A stretch of 36,588 bases of DNA from Flammeovirgaceae bacterium. Its GTDB lineage: Bacteria > Bacteroidota > Bacteroidia > Cytophagales > Cyclobacteriaceae. The stretch spans positions 1-36,588 of the forward strand of contig JAIYCV010000043.1 in assembly GCA_027487845.1 (NCBI GenBank), in the 5' to 3' direction. Each line of letters begins with the position of its first letter. Within the stretch, counting starts at the first letter, position 1. Below the pieces are notes generated by a model. It had not been told where the DNA came from, did not search any database, and was given only the letters and a program-made list of their open reading frames with translations. Both the position numbers and the translations under genes were made by a program. Below, in pieces: positions 16,223-25,256 of this stretch.

Positions 16223-18367
16223 TTAGTTTGGAGTCTTCAATTCAGAACTCGCGACTTTCTCTGCCTTAATGTCTTTTCCTAGCCGTTGCAAGTAGGCAAT
16301 GAGCGCCACAATCTCAGTTTCAGGCATCACTTCAATTTCATCCGCCTTTAAACTCGCCACAATCTCAGCGGCTTGCTTATCCAAATCGTCATTGGCTTGA
16401 CTTTCATAGCCATCTTCATAGGGCACACCAACAGTGCGCAATGCTCTAATTTTTCCGGAGGTTAAGCTTTTGTCAATTGACTGCTCAAATAACCATGGGT
16501 AAGCAGGCATGATTGATCCAGTAGATACCGCATCGGGAGCCAACATGTGGTTATAGTGCCAGGTGTTTGAATACTTTCCATTCAATCGATGCAAATCTGG
16601 GCCAGTTCGTTTTGATCCCCACAAAAAAGGATGGTCATACACATATTCTCCTGCCTTCGAGTATTCACCGTAACGCTCTGTTTCAGAACGAAACGGCCTA
16701 ATCATCTGTGAATGGCAGTTTACGCAACCTTCCCGTATGTAAATATCACGGCCGTGTAATTCTAAAGATGTATAGGGCTTAACGCTGCTTATGGTAGGGA
16801 TGTTGGACTTTATTAAAAAAGTTGGCACCATTTCCATTATCCCACCAATTAAAATCGCTACGAGTGCAAGCACTGTAAATAAAATTGGTTTATGTTCTAA
16901 CAAACGGTGATGCCAGCCACCAGATGTAACACTGTATGCTTTTGCCAAGGGTGCCGCTTCTGCCTGTTCGTTTGCAATGAAACTTCCGGCATATGCAGTT
17001 TTAATCAGATTATAGGTCATTAAAATAGCACCTATCAGATATAAACCGCCTCCAATTGCGCGCAACATATGCAAGGGCAATACTTGAACCGTTGTTTCAA
17101 GGAAATTCTTATAGACAAGAAAACCTTCAGGACTAAATTCCTTCCACATCAGACTTTGCACAACACCCGAAACATACATTGGCAGTGCATAGAAGATAAT
17201 GCCCAACGTCCCCAGCCAAAAATGAATATTGGCCAATTGGGTCGAATACAATTTAGTTGCCCACATGCGAGGCACCATCCAATAAAGAATTCCGAATATC
17301 AAAAATCCATTCCATCCGAGACCACCTACGTGTACGTGAGCGATAATCCAATCCGTAAAGTGTGCAATCGCATTTACATTCTTCAGCGACAAAAGTGGTC
17401 CTTCCAACGTTGCCATACCATAGGCGGTAACTGCAACAACCATAAACTTTAGTACAGGTTCTTCGCGTACTTTATCCCAAGCACCGCGGAGGGTCATAAG
17501 TCCGTTTAGCATACCACCCCAGGAGGGAGCTATTAACATGATGGAAAAAACAACACCAAGCGATTGAGCCCAATCGGGTAACGAGGTATATAGTAGATGG
17601 TGTGGACCAGCCCAAATATAGATGAATATAAGCGACCAAAAGTGAATGATCGAAAGTCGGTATGAGTAAACAGGACGGTTAGCTGCTTTTGGGAGAAAAT
17701 AATACATTAATCCTAAAAATGGAGTAGTAAGAAAAAACGCCACTGCGTTGTGGCCATACCACCACTGAACAAGCGCATCTTGAACGCCTGCATACCAGCT
17801 GTAGCTTTTAAAAAGCGTTACAGGAATTTCAAAGGAATTTACAATATGGAGAACGGCTACGGTGACCAATGTGGCGATATAAAACCAAATAGCAACATAC
17901 ATGTGCCGCTCTCTTCGGGTAAGAATAGTACCAATCATGTTCCATGCGAACACAACCCATATCAATGTTATGGCGATATCAATGGGCCACTCAAGTTCGG
18001 CATACTCTTTCCCTGATGTAAAACCCAAGGGGAGCGTTATCGCGGCCGCTAAAATAATAAGTTGCCATCCCCAGAAATGAATCCAGCTAAGCGCATCACT
18101 AAACATACGCGCCTTCAGCAAGCGCTGTGTTGAGTAGTAGACCCCTGCAAACATGGCATTACCCACAAACGCAAAAATAATAGCATTTGTGTGGAGAGGC
18201 CGAATACGCCCAAAGGTGGTGTATTGCAGATCAAAATTGAAAATCGGATAAAACAATTGAATGGCTGCCAAAAGGCCAACTGACATGCCAACTAATCCGA
18301 ATGTAACGGTAGCGATTATAAAGGCTTTTACTACCTTATTGTCGTAACTGAATTTTTCTAATTCCAT
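16223..18367 (-). CDS. ccoNO: CcoNO: fused catalytic subunit I and cytochrome c subunit II of cbb3 oxidase
   Basis: This 714-residue protein joins the 12-helix CcoN and the monoheme CcoO. The CcoN part shows heme and CuB ligands H59 (RPLHTNA), H206 (WYGHNAV), H256/H257 (AGPHHLLYTSLPDW) and H344/H346 (IIAHVHVGG). After about residue 490 comes a CcoO helix (FTVLALVAILIGGIMEMVP) and the cytochrome c domain with CVNCH at 548-552 followed by SQMIRPF, and a distal Met region (GSIMPAYPWLF). The complex reduces oxygen with high affinity and pumps protons. Such fusion is common in Bacteroidota. A TGA-N6-TCA dyad and a -7 box lie upstream. Confidence 0.95.
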   Translation of the reverse strand: MELEKFSYDNKVVKAFIIATVTFGLVGMSVGLLAAIQLFYPIFNFDLQYTTFGRIRPLHTNAIIFAFVGNAMFAGVYYSTQRLLKARMFSDALSWIHFWGWQLIILAAAITLPLGFTSGKEYAELEWPIDIAITLIWVVFAWNMIGTILTRRERHMYVAIWFYIATLVTVAVLHIVNSFEIPVTLFKSYSWYAGVQDALVQWWYGHNAVAFFLTTPFLGLMYYFLPKAANRPVYSYRLSIIHFWSLIFIYIWAGPHHLLYTSLPDWAQSLGVVFSIMLIAPSWGGMLNGLMTLRGAWDKVREEPVLKFMVVAVTAYGMATLEGPLLSLKNVNAIAHFTDWIIAHVHVGGLGWNGFLIFGILYWMVPRMWATKLYSTQLANIHFWLGTLGIIFYALPMYVSGVVQSLMWKEFSPEGFLVYKNFLETTVQVLPLHMLRAIGGGLYLIGAILMTYNLIKTAYAGSFIANEQAEAAPLAKAYSVTSGGWHHRLLEHKPILFTVLALVAILIGGIMEMVPTFLIKSNIPTISSVKPYTSLELHGRDIYIREGCVNCHSQMIRPFRSETERYGEYSKAGEYVYDHPFLWGSKRTGPDLHRLNGKYSNTWHYNHMLAPDAVSTGSIMPAYPWLFEQSIDKSLTSGKIRALRTVGVPYEDGYESQANDDLDKQAAEIVASLKADEIEVMPETEIVALIAYLQRLGKDIKAEKVASSELKTPN

Positions 18368-18397
18368 ACAGGTTTAGGCGTTTACTTTTTTGTTGCA

Positions 18398-18405
18398 TAA
18401 AAGTA
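18398..18405 (-). promoter_or_regulatory. -7 box of the ccoNOQPGH operon
   Basis: On the minus strand TACTTTTA matches TAnnTTTG at seven of eight positions, 31 bases before the ccoNO ATG. No TTTG -33 box precedes it. The TGA-N6-TCA dyad centred near 18456 would fall roughly 60-65 bases upstream of the expected start site, a position used by class I Crp-type activators. Confidence 0.45.
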
Positions 18406-18450
18406 TAAACCGACCCTACTTTAGCTACTGACTGAAATTAGAAAACCAGA

Positions 18451-18462
18451 TGATTTTTGTCA
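18451..18462. promoter_or_regulatory. Crp/Fnr-type operator (TGA-N6-TCA) before ccoNO
   Basis: TGATTTTTGTCA is identical to the dyad in front of the histidine kinase, and identity extends three bases upstream (AGA). It lies in the 179-base gap between ccoS and ccoNO, about 90 bases before the ccoNO start. It marks ccoNO as the start of its own transcription unit, probably activated under low oxygen. Confidence 0.6.
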
Positions 18463-18546
18463 GGTCTTGAAGTCAACCACGAACTTCATTCAGGCCTCTA
18501 CTGGCACAAGGATACATCAAGATAACAAAAGGACTGCGAGGATTGA

Positions 18547-18705
18547 CTACTTCTCTTTCTTCTCCACCTTATCGTCAAATAGTAATCGAACGGAAGGGCC
18601 GTAGACATCATCGTACTGGCCGCTGCGCAAACTCCAGATAAAGGCACCCAAAAAGCAAAGGGCGATGGCAAGCGATATTGAAATCAGTAAAATGATAATA
18701 GTCAT
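18547..18705 (-). CDS. ccoS: CcoS: cbb3 oxidase maturation protein (52 aa)
   Basis: This small gene overlaps the ccoI stop by four bases (ATGA). The product begins MTIIILLISISLAIALCFLG, one membrane helix, then AFIWSLRSGQYDDVYGPSVR, which contains the FixS/CcoS signature of a helix followed by W-S-x-R-S-G-Q-Y-D-D. The tail is charged (DDKVEKKEK). CcoS is needed to insert heme and copper into the CcoN subunit. Length fits the family (45-60). Confidence 0.92.
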   Translation of the reverse strand: MTIIILLISISLAIALCFLGAFIWSLRSGQYDDVYGPSVRLLFDDKVEKKEK

Positions 18706-21104
18706 GACGGCCGATTTTTGGAAAGATGGCGAGAAACATAATTCACTGCTAGGGTAGAAAAACCGACTACGCTTACACTCGATATCGGCATTAAGATGGC
18801 AGCCGTAAGGGGAGTAAGGTGACCAGTAACTGCGAAGGTCAGCGCAATGGCATTGTAAAAGAAAGAAATAGAAAATGCAACTTTCAAAATAGATGATGAT
18901 TTTTTAGCCAAGGCCAAAAAATCGTCAAGTTGATGTAATCGATCCCCCTGCAGAATTCCATCACAGGCGGGAGTAAATGTACCCGTGTCGTCAGTAATCG
19001 CAATGCCCACATTACTTTGCTTCATAGCACCCGCATCGTTAAGCCCATCGCCTAACATCATCACCTTTTTACCTTGCTGCTGCAACGATCTTATAAAACC
19101 AAGTTTATCATGTGGCGTCTGATTAAAATTCAAGATAACCTTGTTGCCAAACAATTGTGCCATTGCCACTTTATCCGAATCATTATCGCCAGAAAGCAAC
19201 GCCACACATTTATGTCCTAGGCGCGAAATCATTTGGCCTATGTTATGCCGCAAGGAACTTGCGATGGTGAAATAGCCATTTACCTCATTATCAAATGATA
19301 CAAAAACACAAGAAGCTTGGGCGGGTAACAATCCTTTAAACCCAACGAAAACTGCCGAACCCACCCGAAGCAACCTGCCATTAACTTTAGCCTCCAAGCC
19401 TTGGCCCGGAAACTCACGAAAATTTTCTATTGAATAATTACTTGTCTGGCGTATAAAATGATTTACAAGATTACTAAGCGGATGTGTAGAGCAACTGGTA
19501 AGTGCTTTTACATAACCCATTTCTTGAGTCGAAAGTTCACCGTGAAATAAAACAGAAGGCTTTTTTGTATGGGTCAGTGTTCCAGTTTTATCAAACACAA
19601 CCGAATCAATAACCGCCATGCGTTCAATCACATCTGCATTCTTCAAATAGAAATTGTTTTTACCGAAGGTGCGCAACATGCTACCATAGGTAAAGGGAGC
19701 TGCCAACGCCAACGCACATGGACAAGCCACCATCAATACCGATGTTAACACAAGCCACATTTCTTTCGGTGCCACCACTTGCCAATACACAGCAGTAGCA
19801 CTAGCAATGCCCATCACAATCCACGTAAAAACGCGAGCCAACCGATCGATAATTTTTTGGTAATTGCTTTCCTCGCGTTTGCGAAATGCCTCGTTGTTCC
19901 ACAAGCTGGTCAAATGACTTTGAGAAGTAGGTTTATCAATGACCACTTCAATTGGTTGCCCAATTAGCCTGCCGCCAGCAAATATCCTATCTCCAACTTT
20001 TACTTTTATTGGTTTAGATTCACCCGTTACAAAGCTATAATCAATATATGCTTGCTCAGAATTAAGCACGCAATCGGCTGGAATTATTTCCATGTTCCGA
20101 ATTCGAACCTGATCTCCTTTGCGGAGTTCATAGATAATGGTAGGCTTCCAATCATGCTCTTGTTTTTTATGAACGGCAAGCGGGAAATAAGATTTGAAGT
20201 CACGATCAAAAGCGAGGCTCTCGTAGGTTTTGCCTTGAAACCATCTGCCAATCAACAAGAAAAATACTAGTCCGGTAAAAGAGTCTAAATAACCTGGCCC
20301 CGTGGCAGTAAAAATATCATAGCTGCTTCGAAAGAATAAAGCAATCAGCCCAGCAGCAATGGGCACATCAATGTTAATCTGCTTTTGCTTGAAACTTTTC
20401 CAAGCTGCTTTTAAATAGTCGAACGCGCTAAAGAAAAAAACAGGGACCGAAAGTGACCAATTCAACCATGAAAAAACACGTAATAAATTTTCATCAGAAT
20501 GATCGATACCCAAGTATTCAGGAAAACTGAATAGCATCACGTTGCCAAAACAAAATCCGGCAACAGCCAATTTAATCACCAACGCTTTTTGGGATTGATC
20601 TTGCAATACCTTTTCGCCCTCTAGGCTGATACTCGGAAAATACCCGACTGAATCCAGTAAAGCCGCAATTCTACTGAGCTTCACTTGCGATGAGTTAAAA
20701 TCTATCGTTACTGATTTTTTGGGGAAGTTTACATCAGATCGAATAATACCAGCATCCAACTTATGCAAATTCTCAAGCAACCAAATACATGAAATGCAAT
20801 GAATAGAAGGTATATAAAAAATTGCCTTCGAGAAGGTTTCGGATTCGAATGTTAGTAGTTTTTTTCGAACCTCCGGCTCATCCAGATAATGGTATTTACC
20901 AGCATCGGATAAATCTACTCTAGCGCCAGGCGAATCACTTAAGTTATAGTAGTCACAAAGGTTATTTGAATGGAGTATTTCAAAAACAGTTTTGCATCCA
21001 AAACAACAGAACGGTTTTTCATCAATAAAATTTACTTCTTCATCGCAGGGTTGCCCACAATGGTAACAGATCAAATCAACATCAACTTCCTTCGCAGTTA
21101 TCAT
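18702..21104 (-). CDS. ccoI: CcoI/FixI copper-exporting P1B-type ATPase
   Basis: This 800-residue heavy-metal ATPase supplies copper for cbb3 oxidase. The N-terminus has a cysteine-rich metal-binding motif (CYHCGQPC, then FCCFGC), typical of FixI, and an HMA domain with C103-x2-C106 (IHCISC). Further on are the TGES actuator loop (360-363), the membrane metal site C461-P-C463, the phosphorylated D505 in DKTGTLT, and the hinge GDGLNDAGAM. Eight membrane helices are expected. It starts within the usp stop (ATGA overlap) and ends within the ccoS start, so usp-ccoI-ccoS is one coupled unit. Confidence 0.93.
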   Translation of the reverse strand: MITAKEVDVDLICYHCGQPCDEEVNFIDEKPFCCFGCKTVFEILHSNNLCDYYNLSDSPGARVDLSDAGKYHYLDEPEVRKKLLTFESETFSKAIFYIPSIHCISCIWLLENLHKLDAGIIRSDVNFPKKSVTIDFNSSQVKLSRIAALLDSVGYFPSISLEGEKVLQDQSQKALVIKLAVAGFCFGNVMLFSFPEYLGIDHSDENLLRVFSWLNWSLSVPVFFFSAFDYLKAAWKSFKQKQINIDVPIAAGLIALFFRSSYDIFTATGPGYLDSFTGLVFFLLIGRWFQGKTYESLAFDRDFKSYFPLAVHKKQEHDWKPTIIYELRKGDQVRIRNMEIIPADCVLNSEQAYIDYSFVTGESKPIKVKVGDRIFAGGRLIGQPIEVVIDKPTSQSHLTSLWNNEAFRKREESNYQKIIDRLARVFTWIVMGIASATAVYWQVVAPKEMWLVLTSVLMVACPCALALAAPFTYGSMLRTFGKNNFYLKNADVIERMAVIDSVVFDKTGTLTHTKKPSVLFHGELSTQEMGYVKALTSCSTHPLSNLVNHFIRQTSNYSIENFREFPGQGLEAKVNGRLLRVGSAVFVGFKGLLPAQASCVFVSFDNEVNGYFTIASSLRHNIGQMISRLGHKCVALLSGDNDSDKVAMAQLFGNKVILNFNQTPHDKLGFIRSLQQQGKKVMMLGDGLNDAGAMKQSNVGIAITDDTGTFTPACDGILQGDRLHQLDDFLALAKKSSSILKVAFSISFFYNAIALTFAVTGHLTPLTAAILMPISSVSVVGFSTLAVNYVSRHLSKNRPS

Positions 21105-21958
21105 GCGTCATTATGTTCATTGTCATCTTTCATTACGGATGTCCAGATCATATAGTTAGCATGATTGACCAAATTTTCTGTCAAGCTTCCTTTTAATAAA
21201 TGGTTCAGCCCTCGCCTTCCGTGTGTACCGATGGCAATCATATCCGCGTTGATCTCATTCGCAAAATGGAGAATCCCTTCTTCGCCATCGGTATAATTGT
21301 AAATATGAAGCGAATAATTTTTTAGCATGAATCGCTTTGCAAAAGCTTCAAGTTTCGCACGGGTTACTTTATCGTTACTAAAATTGAGTGGAGTATTAAT
21401 CCAGACAATGTTTAGATGAGCTTTGTAAAAGTTTTGCAACGCTTTAACTTTCAATACCAAGTCTTCTTGCCCTTCTTGCTCCAATACATTTGGGAATACA
21501 ATGTTATTGATCGGGCCTTTAAAATTGTTTTTCAGCACGATCACAGGGACTGGTGAAGTGCGAACAATCTTTTCAGCATTTGAGCCTATAAAAATTTCCT
21601 TCAGGCCATTGGCTCCCTGAGTTCCCATAACTATCAAGTCTGCTTCCTTTTCTTTTGCGCAATTGTTGATCAGTGTATAAATCGGTCCAAAGGTCACTTC
21701 TGTGTTAACCTTGGCAACTTCCGCGGGATATTTTGCCAATAATTTTTTAAACTGTTTTTCTGCATTCTCTTTTAATTCTTTGTATAGATCGTTCTCAAAA
21801 TAAAGCGAAGGCATCAAAACAGAGTCATACATAACGGGCAACTCAATCACGTGTAGTAAATAAACTATACCTCTTGATTGTTCAGCGATATCCAACGCAA
21901 AACGGAACGCATTTACAGCGGGTTTTGAGAAATCGCAAGGAACTATTATTTTTTTCAT
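21101..21958 (-). CDS. Tandem-domain universal stress protein with two ATP-binding loops
   Basis: This 285-residue protein consists of two UspA domains (about 1-143 and 150-278). Both have the ATP-binding G-x2-G-x9-G-S loop: G112-S126 (GTQGANG...IGS) and G244-S258 (GTHGRRG...KGS). Such tandem proteins are typical members of low-oxygen regulons. Its gene leads the usp-ccoI-ccoS unit and overlaps ccoI by four bases. A TGA-N6-TCA dyad lies about 180 bases upstream in the region shared with the beta-CASP gene, with a terminator-like hairpin between. Confidence 0.9.
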   Translation of the reverse strand: MKKIIVPCDFSKPAVNAFRFALDIAEQSRGIVYLLHVIELPVMYDSVLMPSLYFENDLYKELKENAEKQFKKLLAKYPAEVAKVNTEVTFGPIYTLINNCAKEKEADLIVMGTQGANGLKEIFIGSNAEKIVRTSPVPVIVLKNNFKGPINNIVFPNVLEQEGQEDLVLKVKALQNFYKAHLNIVWINTPLNFSNDKVTRAKLEAFAKRFMLKNYSLHIYNYTDGEEGILHFANEINADMIAIGTHGRRGLNHLLKGSLTENLVNHANYMIWTSVMKDDNEHNDA

Positions 21959-22079
21959 TTGTTTAAATTAGTAGTGAGATATTAGTATCAAGACGTGAGA
22001 CCTCATAATCATACTGTTGATTTTAAAGTATTTTAATGACGATTTCATGTGTTATTGTTGTTCTTATGAATTGACATCC

Positions 22080-22111
22080 AAAAATAAAAACAGCAATCAT
22101 CACCATTGCTG
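22080..22111 (-). terminator. Terminator-like hairpin upstream of usp-ccoI-ccoS
   Basis: On the minus strand CAGCAAT and ATTGCTG form a 7-bp stem with a 7-base loop, followed by TTTTATTTTTT. It precedes the usp gene by about 120 bases, and no minus-strand gene ends here. It could be an attenuator or leader RNA end for transcripts starting near the dyad at 22132-22143. Confidence 0.45.
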
Positions 22112-22131
22112 AAAATGATCAGGGGTATTTA

Positions 22132-22143
22132 TGACTTTCATCA
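22132..22143. promoter_or_regulatory. Crp/Fnr-type operator (TGA-N6-TCA) between usp and beta-CASP genes
   Basis: TGACTTTCATCA fits the dyad seen before the kinase and ccoNO (TGATTTTTGTCA), with an A before it as in the others. It is centred about 48 bases before the beta-CASP ATG, almost the same distance as the kinase site from its gene (about 50). It is the third dyad of this type in the window, all next to respiration or stress genes. Confidence 0.5.
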
Positions 22144-22185
22144 GTTTCTATCAATTCGGTTAAAGTCATCTTGTTAAAAAAAAAT

Positions 22186-23583
22186 ATGAATGTATCGGTC
22201 AAATTCCTAGGAGCCACCGGAACAGTTACCGGCTCACGTTTTCTAATTGACATTGGTAATTTTCGAATGCTGTTCGACTGTGGCATGTTTCAAGGCCTGA
22301 AGGAATTGCGCCTACGTAATTGGGATGCGTTTCCGGTTGATCCTGCCACCATTCATGCTGTTGTAATTAGTCATGCACATATTGACCACACAGGTTATTT
22401 ACCTAAATTAGTGAAGGATGGCTTTAACGGCCCCATATACTGTACCGAACCCACAGCAGATTTAATGGGAATCATGCTCTTAGATTCTGCTAAACTTCAA
22501 GAGGAAGAAGCAGCATTTTCAGCAAAGCGCGGTTACTCCAAACATAAAAATCCCAAGGCGTTATATACCGCAAAAGAGGCACAAGATGTTTTTTCCTTAA
22601 TAAAGGAATTTCCATTTGATCAACCTGTTAGCATTCATCCAACGGTCTCAATTATTTTCAGGGATGCAGGCCATTTGCTGGGTGCTGCTATTACCGAACT
22701 TACAATTAGAGGCGAAAAGCAACAAAAGAAAATAGTTTTCTCGGGAGACCTTGGGCGCAGTCATGACGCGATGATGCACCCACCTGCAACAATTAAAAAT
22801 GCAGATGTTTTGTTCATTGAATCTACTTATGGAAATAGGGATAATCCAGCGAAAGATCCAGAATCAGATTTAGCCCGGATTGTCAACGATACAATGCGAA
22901 ATAAAGGAGTTTTGTTAATCCCTGCTTTTGCGGTCGGCAGAGCGCAGGAGCTTCTCTATTATTTTCACAAATTGATGAATGAAAATAAAATACCCGATGT
23001 GCCTGTGTATTTAGACAGCCCAATGGCCATATCAGCAACGTATCTGTACTATAAGTACCAACAGTATCATAAAGTAAAGTTTACGCAAAGTGAATTTGCT
23101 CAAGAGATGGATACCAACATGCTGGTTTTTGTAAAGACCGCCATTCATTCCAAGTCATTGAACGAACTCAAAGGCAACGCAATTATCATTTCCTCTAGTG
23201 GCATGATGACGGGGGGAAGAATTTTACATCACATGTATAACCGCTTGCCAAGAAAAAATGATACCCTTCTGATTTCGGGCTATCAAGCCGCGGGTACCAG
23301 AGGGAGGAAACTCGTGGAAGGCAATCCAACGATAAGGATTTTTGGTGAGGAAATTCCGGTAAACTGCCACGTAGAAAATTTAACCTCATTATCCGGCCAT
23401 GCCGACAAAAAAGAACTATTTACTTGGATGGCCAACTTCGAAACACCTCCTGAGAAAGTATTTACCATACACGGAGAAGGCGAGAATCTAGTTGCCTATG
23501 GAGAGAACATAAGAGAAAAATTAAAATGGAAAGTGATTCAACCAGATTACTTGGAAGAGGTTAGTTTATTTAAAGATCTTTGA
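22186..23583 (+). CDS. MBL-fold beta-CASP metallo-hydrolase (putative RNA-processing nuclease)
   Basis: This 465-residue cytosolic protein has the metal motif H63-x-H65-x-D67-H68 (SHAHIDHTG), motif 3 in RDAGHLLGAAI, motif 4 in FSGDLGR, and the beta-CASP/RMMBL part with ESTYGNR, VPAFAVGRAQELL-like and HVENLTSLSGHADKKEL. The family includes CPSF73-like endonucleases and 5'-3' exonucleases. Bacterial members of this type often sit in oxygen-controlled regulons beside usp genes, as here. The ATG of MNVSVKFLGATG is preferred over a TTG five codons upstream because the family begins at this strand. It converges on the PmoB-like gene with 17 bases between stops. Confidence 0.88.
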   Translation: MNVSVKFLGATGTVTGSRFLIDIGNFRMLFDCGMFQGLKELRLRNWDAFPVDPATIHAVVISHAHIDHTGYLPKLVKDGFNGPIYCTEPTADLMGIMLLDSAKLQEEEAAFSAKRGYSKHKNPKALYTAKEAQDVFSLIKEFPFDQPVSIHPTVSIIFRDAGHLLGAAITELTIRGEKQQKKIVFSGDLGRSHDAMMHPPATIKNADVLFIESTYGNRDNPAKDPESDLARIVNDTMRNKGVLLIPAFAVGRAQELLYYFHKLMNENKIPDVPVYLDSPMAISATYLYYKYQQYHKVKFTQSEFAQEMDTNMLVFVKTAIHSKSLNELKGNAIIISSSGMMTGGRILHHMYNRLPRKNDTLLISGYQAAGTRGRKLVEGNPTIRIFGEEIPVNCHVENLTSLSGHADKKELFTWMANFETPPEKVFTIHGEGENLVAYGENIREKLKWKVIQPDYLEEVSLFKDL

Positions 23584-23600
23584 TTTTGCGACTTCTACTT

Positions 23601-25247
23601 TCACTCCACCTCCACATCAAACGCACTATTCAATATTTTTCCATTTCGTTTCATTTGTATCCAGATGCGATAGCTGCCCGCAGTGGGGAATGAATAAGGG
23701 AAGGTGACGGTGGCGTGGTCTGGATGATCAGGGTCTGCAGTATCGGGCATATTTCCCATAAGTTTTTTATTTCGGTCGTCTTCGCTCAACGCATCTAACG
23801 AAGCAACCAACTGATTGACACTGTCCATAAAAATAGTTGCTTTGGTAAGCTTGCTCCAATTTACCGGACCAGTTTCTTTATCGATTCGTTGCTGAATAGT
23901 AGCTTGTGATGCCATCGAGTAGCTACCAACCGGATGAAGATGTATGTACACGCTTCCATCGGTCTTCATTACCACGGCATGGCCCATCATACCCAAGTAG
24001 GGCTGCAGATCGGCTGGCTTTCCATTTTCATCTAAAATCGAAAACGACAATTCGTATAACTTGCCCGCAAAATACGATTCATTTTGTCCCTTCTCCCAAA
24101 TGGCTGTGGAGCCATCCGCCAACGGAGTCTTTATTCCAGGCTTACCGCAAACTACTATGTTGCTTGCAAGAAGTGGGTCATTTAGGTTTTTATTGATCGG
24201 GTTGGTGATAAAATACGTATCGTCCCGATTTAATAATGCCGAATCTGCTGAAGCACTAACTACTGGTATTTTATTTTCGATTTGCAGTGTGTCGGGTATG
24301 GTTTCAGAAAATCCACTCAAGCGAGTGATATCACCAAAAAGTAAATAGGTTCCATTTGGCAATTGGGGCAATGGTGAAATGAACGTAGCAGAATCTTGTC
24401 TTTGAGGATGCAGGTGAGCAAAAACATCCATGCTTTCGGCACGTACCAAAAACAGGTGCATTAACTTGCCGTGATCTGGCACAATAGCAGAAAGTTTGCG
24501 CGTAAAATTTAGATCGGCATGACGGGTAGTATCTATCTTCAATTCTAGAAAATTCCTTCCCTGCTTTTGAATAACAGAGGACGCTGCGCGCAGAGGTTTA
24601 TAAATAAAACGTTTATAATTGTCTGCCCAACTATCCCACCAAGTTTTTCCTCCCCATAAAATCAACAGCAGCAGGACAGTGCTGATAACTGCACCTATCC
24701 AACGTTTTCTATTTACCCACGCATTTATTTGTTCGTCTGGTCTTACTAAACCATCGCTTACGCTAGCACTAATAATAGTGATCATCAACACCACAAGTAA
24801 TACACATAAGCCAAACAACATCCAGCCGAGAGAGGTGGGCATTACCTTCTGCGTTGTTGAAATAGCCATCACCGGAACGAGTATTTGACCGATACCGCTT
24901 GTGCCTTTCACTTCTAAGTGAATGCTTGAGGTACCAGAATCCATCAACCAAACTAAGCCTTGATAATGTCCTGGTTCATTTGGCACCGGTTTCATTTCGT
25001 CAGCGGATGGCGTGCCTTTACTACCTGCATACCAATAAATCGGTTTCGCCCAAATTGATTCTACTCCAATTCCTTTTGTATAAATATTAATAACGGCTGT
25101 GCCGGGAATAACGTCAGGAGGAGTAATCAACACCAACAGACCATACGCACCTGCCTTCCCTTCAAAGGTTACGCCAGGGCTGCCGATATGAGAGTCTGCC
25201 AAGAACGACAGGCAAAGCAGAAGAGTGACTAAAATTAGTTTTCGCAT
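23601..25247 (-). CDS. PmoB-like membrane protein with two HLHP modules (uncharacterised)
   Basis: I know no characterised member of this family. The 548-residue protein has a signal peptide that, cleaved after ADS (residues 17-19), leaves H20 as the mature N-terminus (HIGSPGVTFEGKAGAYG). A beta-rich domain (about 20-130), two membrane helices (about 136-160 and 183-200) and a large periplasmic part follow. The latter has two similar modules: H264 to H278-L-H280-P (DVFAHLHP) and H423 to H436-L-H438-P (SVYIHLHP). N-terminal His, beta domain, two helices, beta domain is the layout of PmoB/AmoB, although the CuB pair H137/H139 has no clear equivalent (only H94 and H110 are near). It starts nine bases after the PmoC-like gene. 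The role is inferred: copper-binding periplasmic partner of that protein. Confidence 0.55.
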   Translation of the reverse strand: MRKLILVTLLLCLSFLADSHIGSPGVTFEGKAGAYGLLVLITPPDVIPGTAVINIYTKGIGVESIWAKPIYWYAGSKGTPSADEMKPVPNEPGHYQGLVWLMDSGTSSIHLEVKGTSGIGQILVPVMAISTTQKVMPTSLGWMLFGLCVLLVVLMITIISASVSDGLVRPDEQINAWVNRKRWIGAVISTVLLLLILWGGKTWWDSWADNYKRFIYKPLRAASSVIQKQGRNFLELKIDTTRHADLNFTRKLSAIVPDHGKLMHLFLVRAESMDVFAHLHPQRQDSATFISPLPQLPNGTYLLFGDITRLSGFSETIPDTLQIENKIPVVSASADSALLNRDDTYFITNPINKNLNDPLLASNIVVCGKPGIKTPLADGSTAIWEKGQNESYFAGKLYELSFSILDENGKPADLQPYLGMMGHAVVMKTDGSVYIHLHPVGSYSMASQATIQQRIDKETGPVNWSKLTKATIFMDSVNQLVASLDALSEDDRNKKLMGNMPDTADPDHPDHATVTFPYSFPTAGSYRIWIQMKRNGKILNSAFDVEVE

Positions 25248-25256
25248 GGGAATTTT

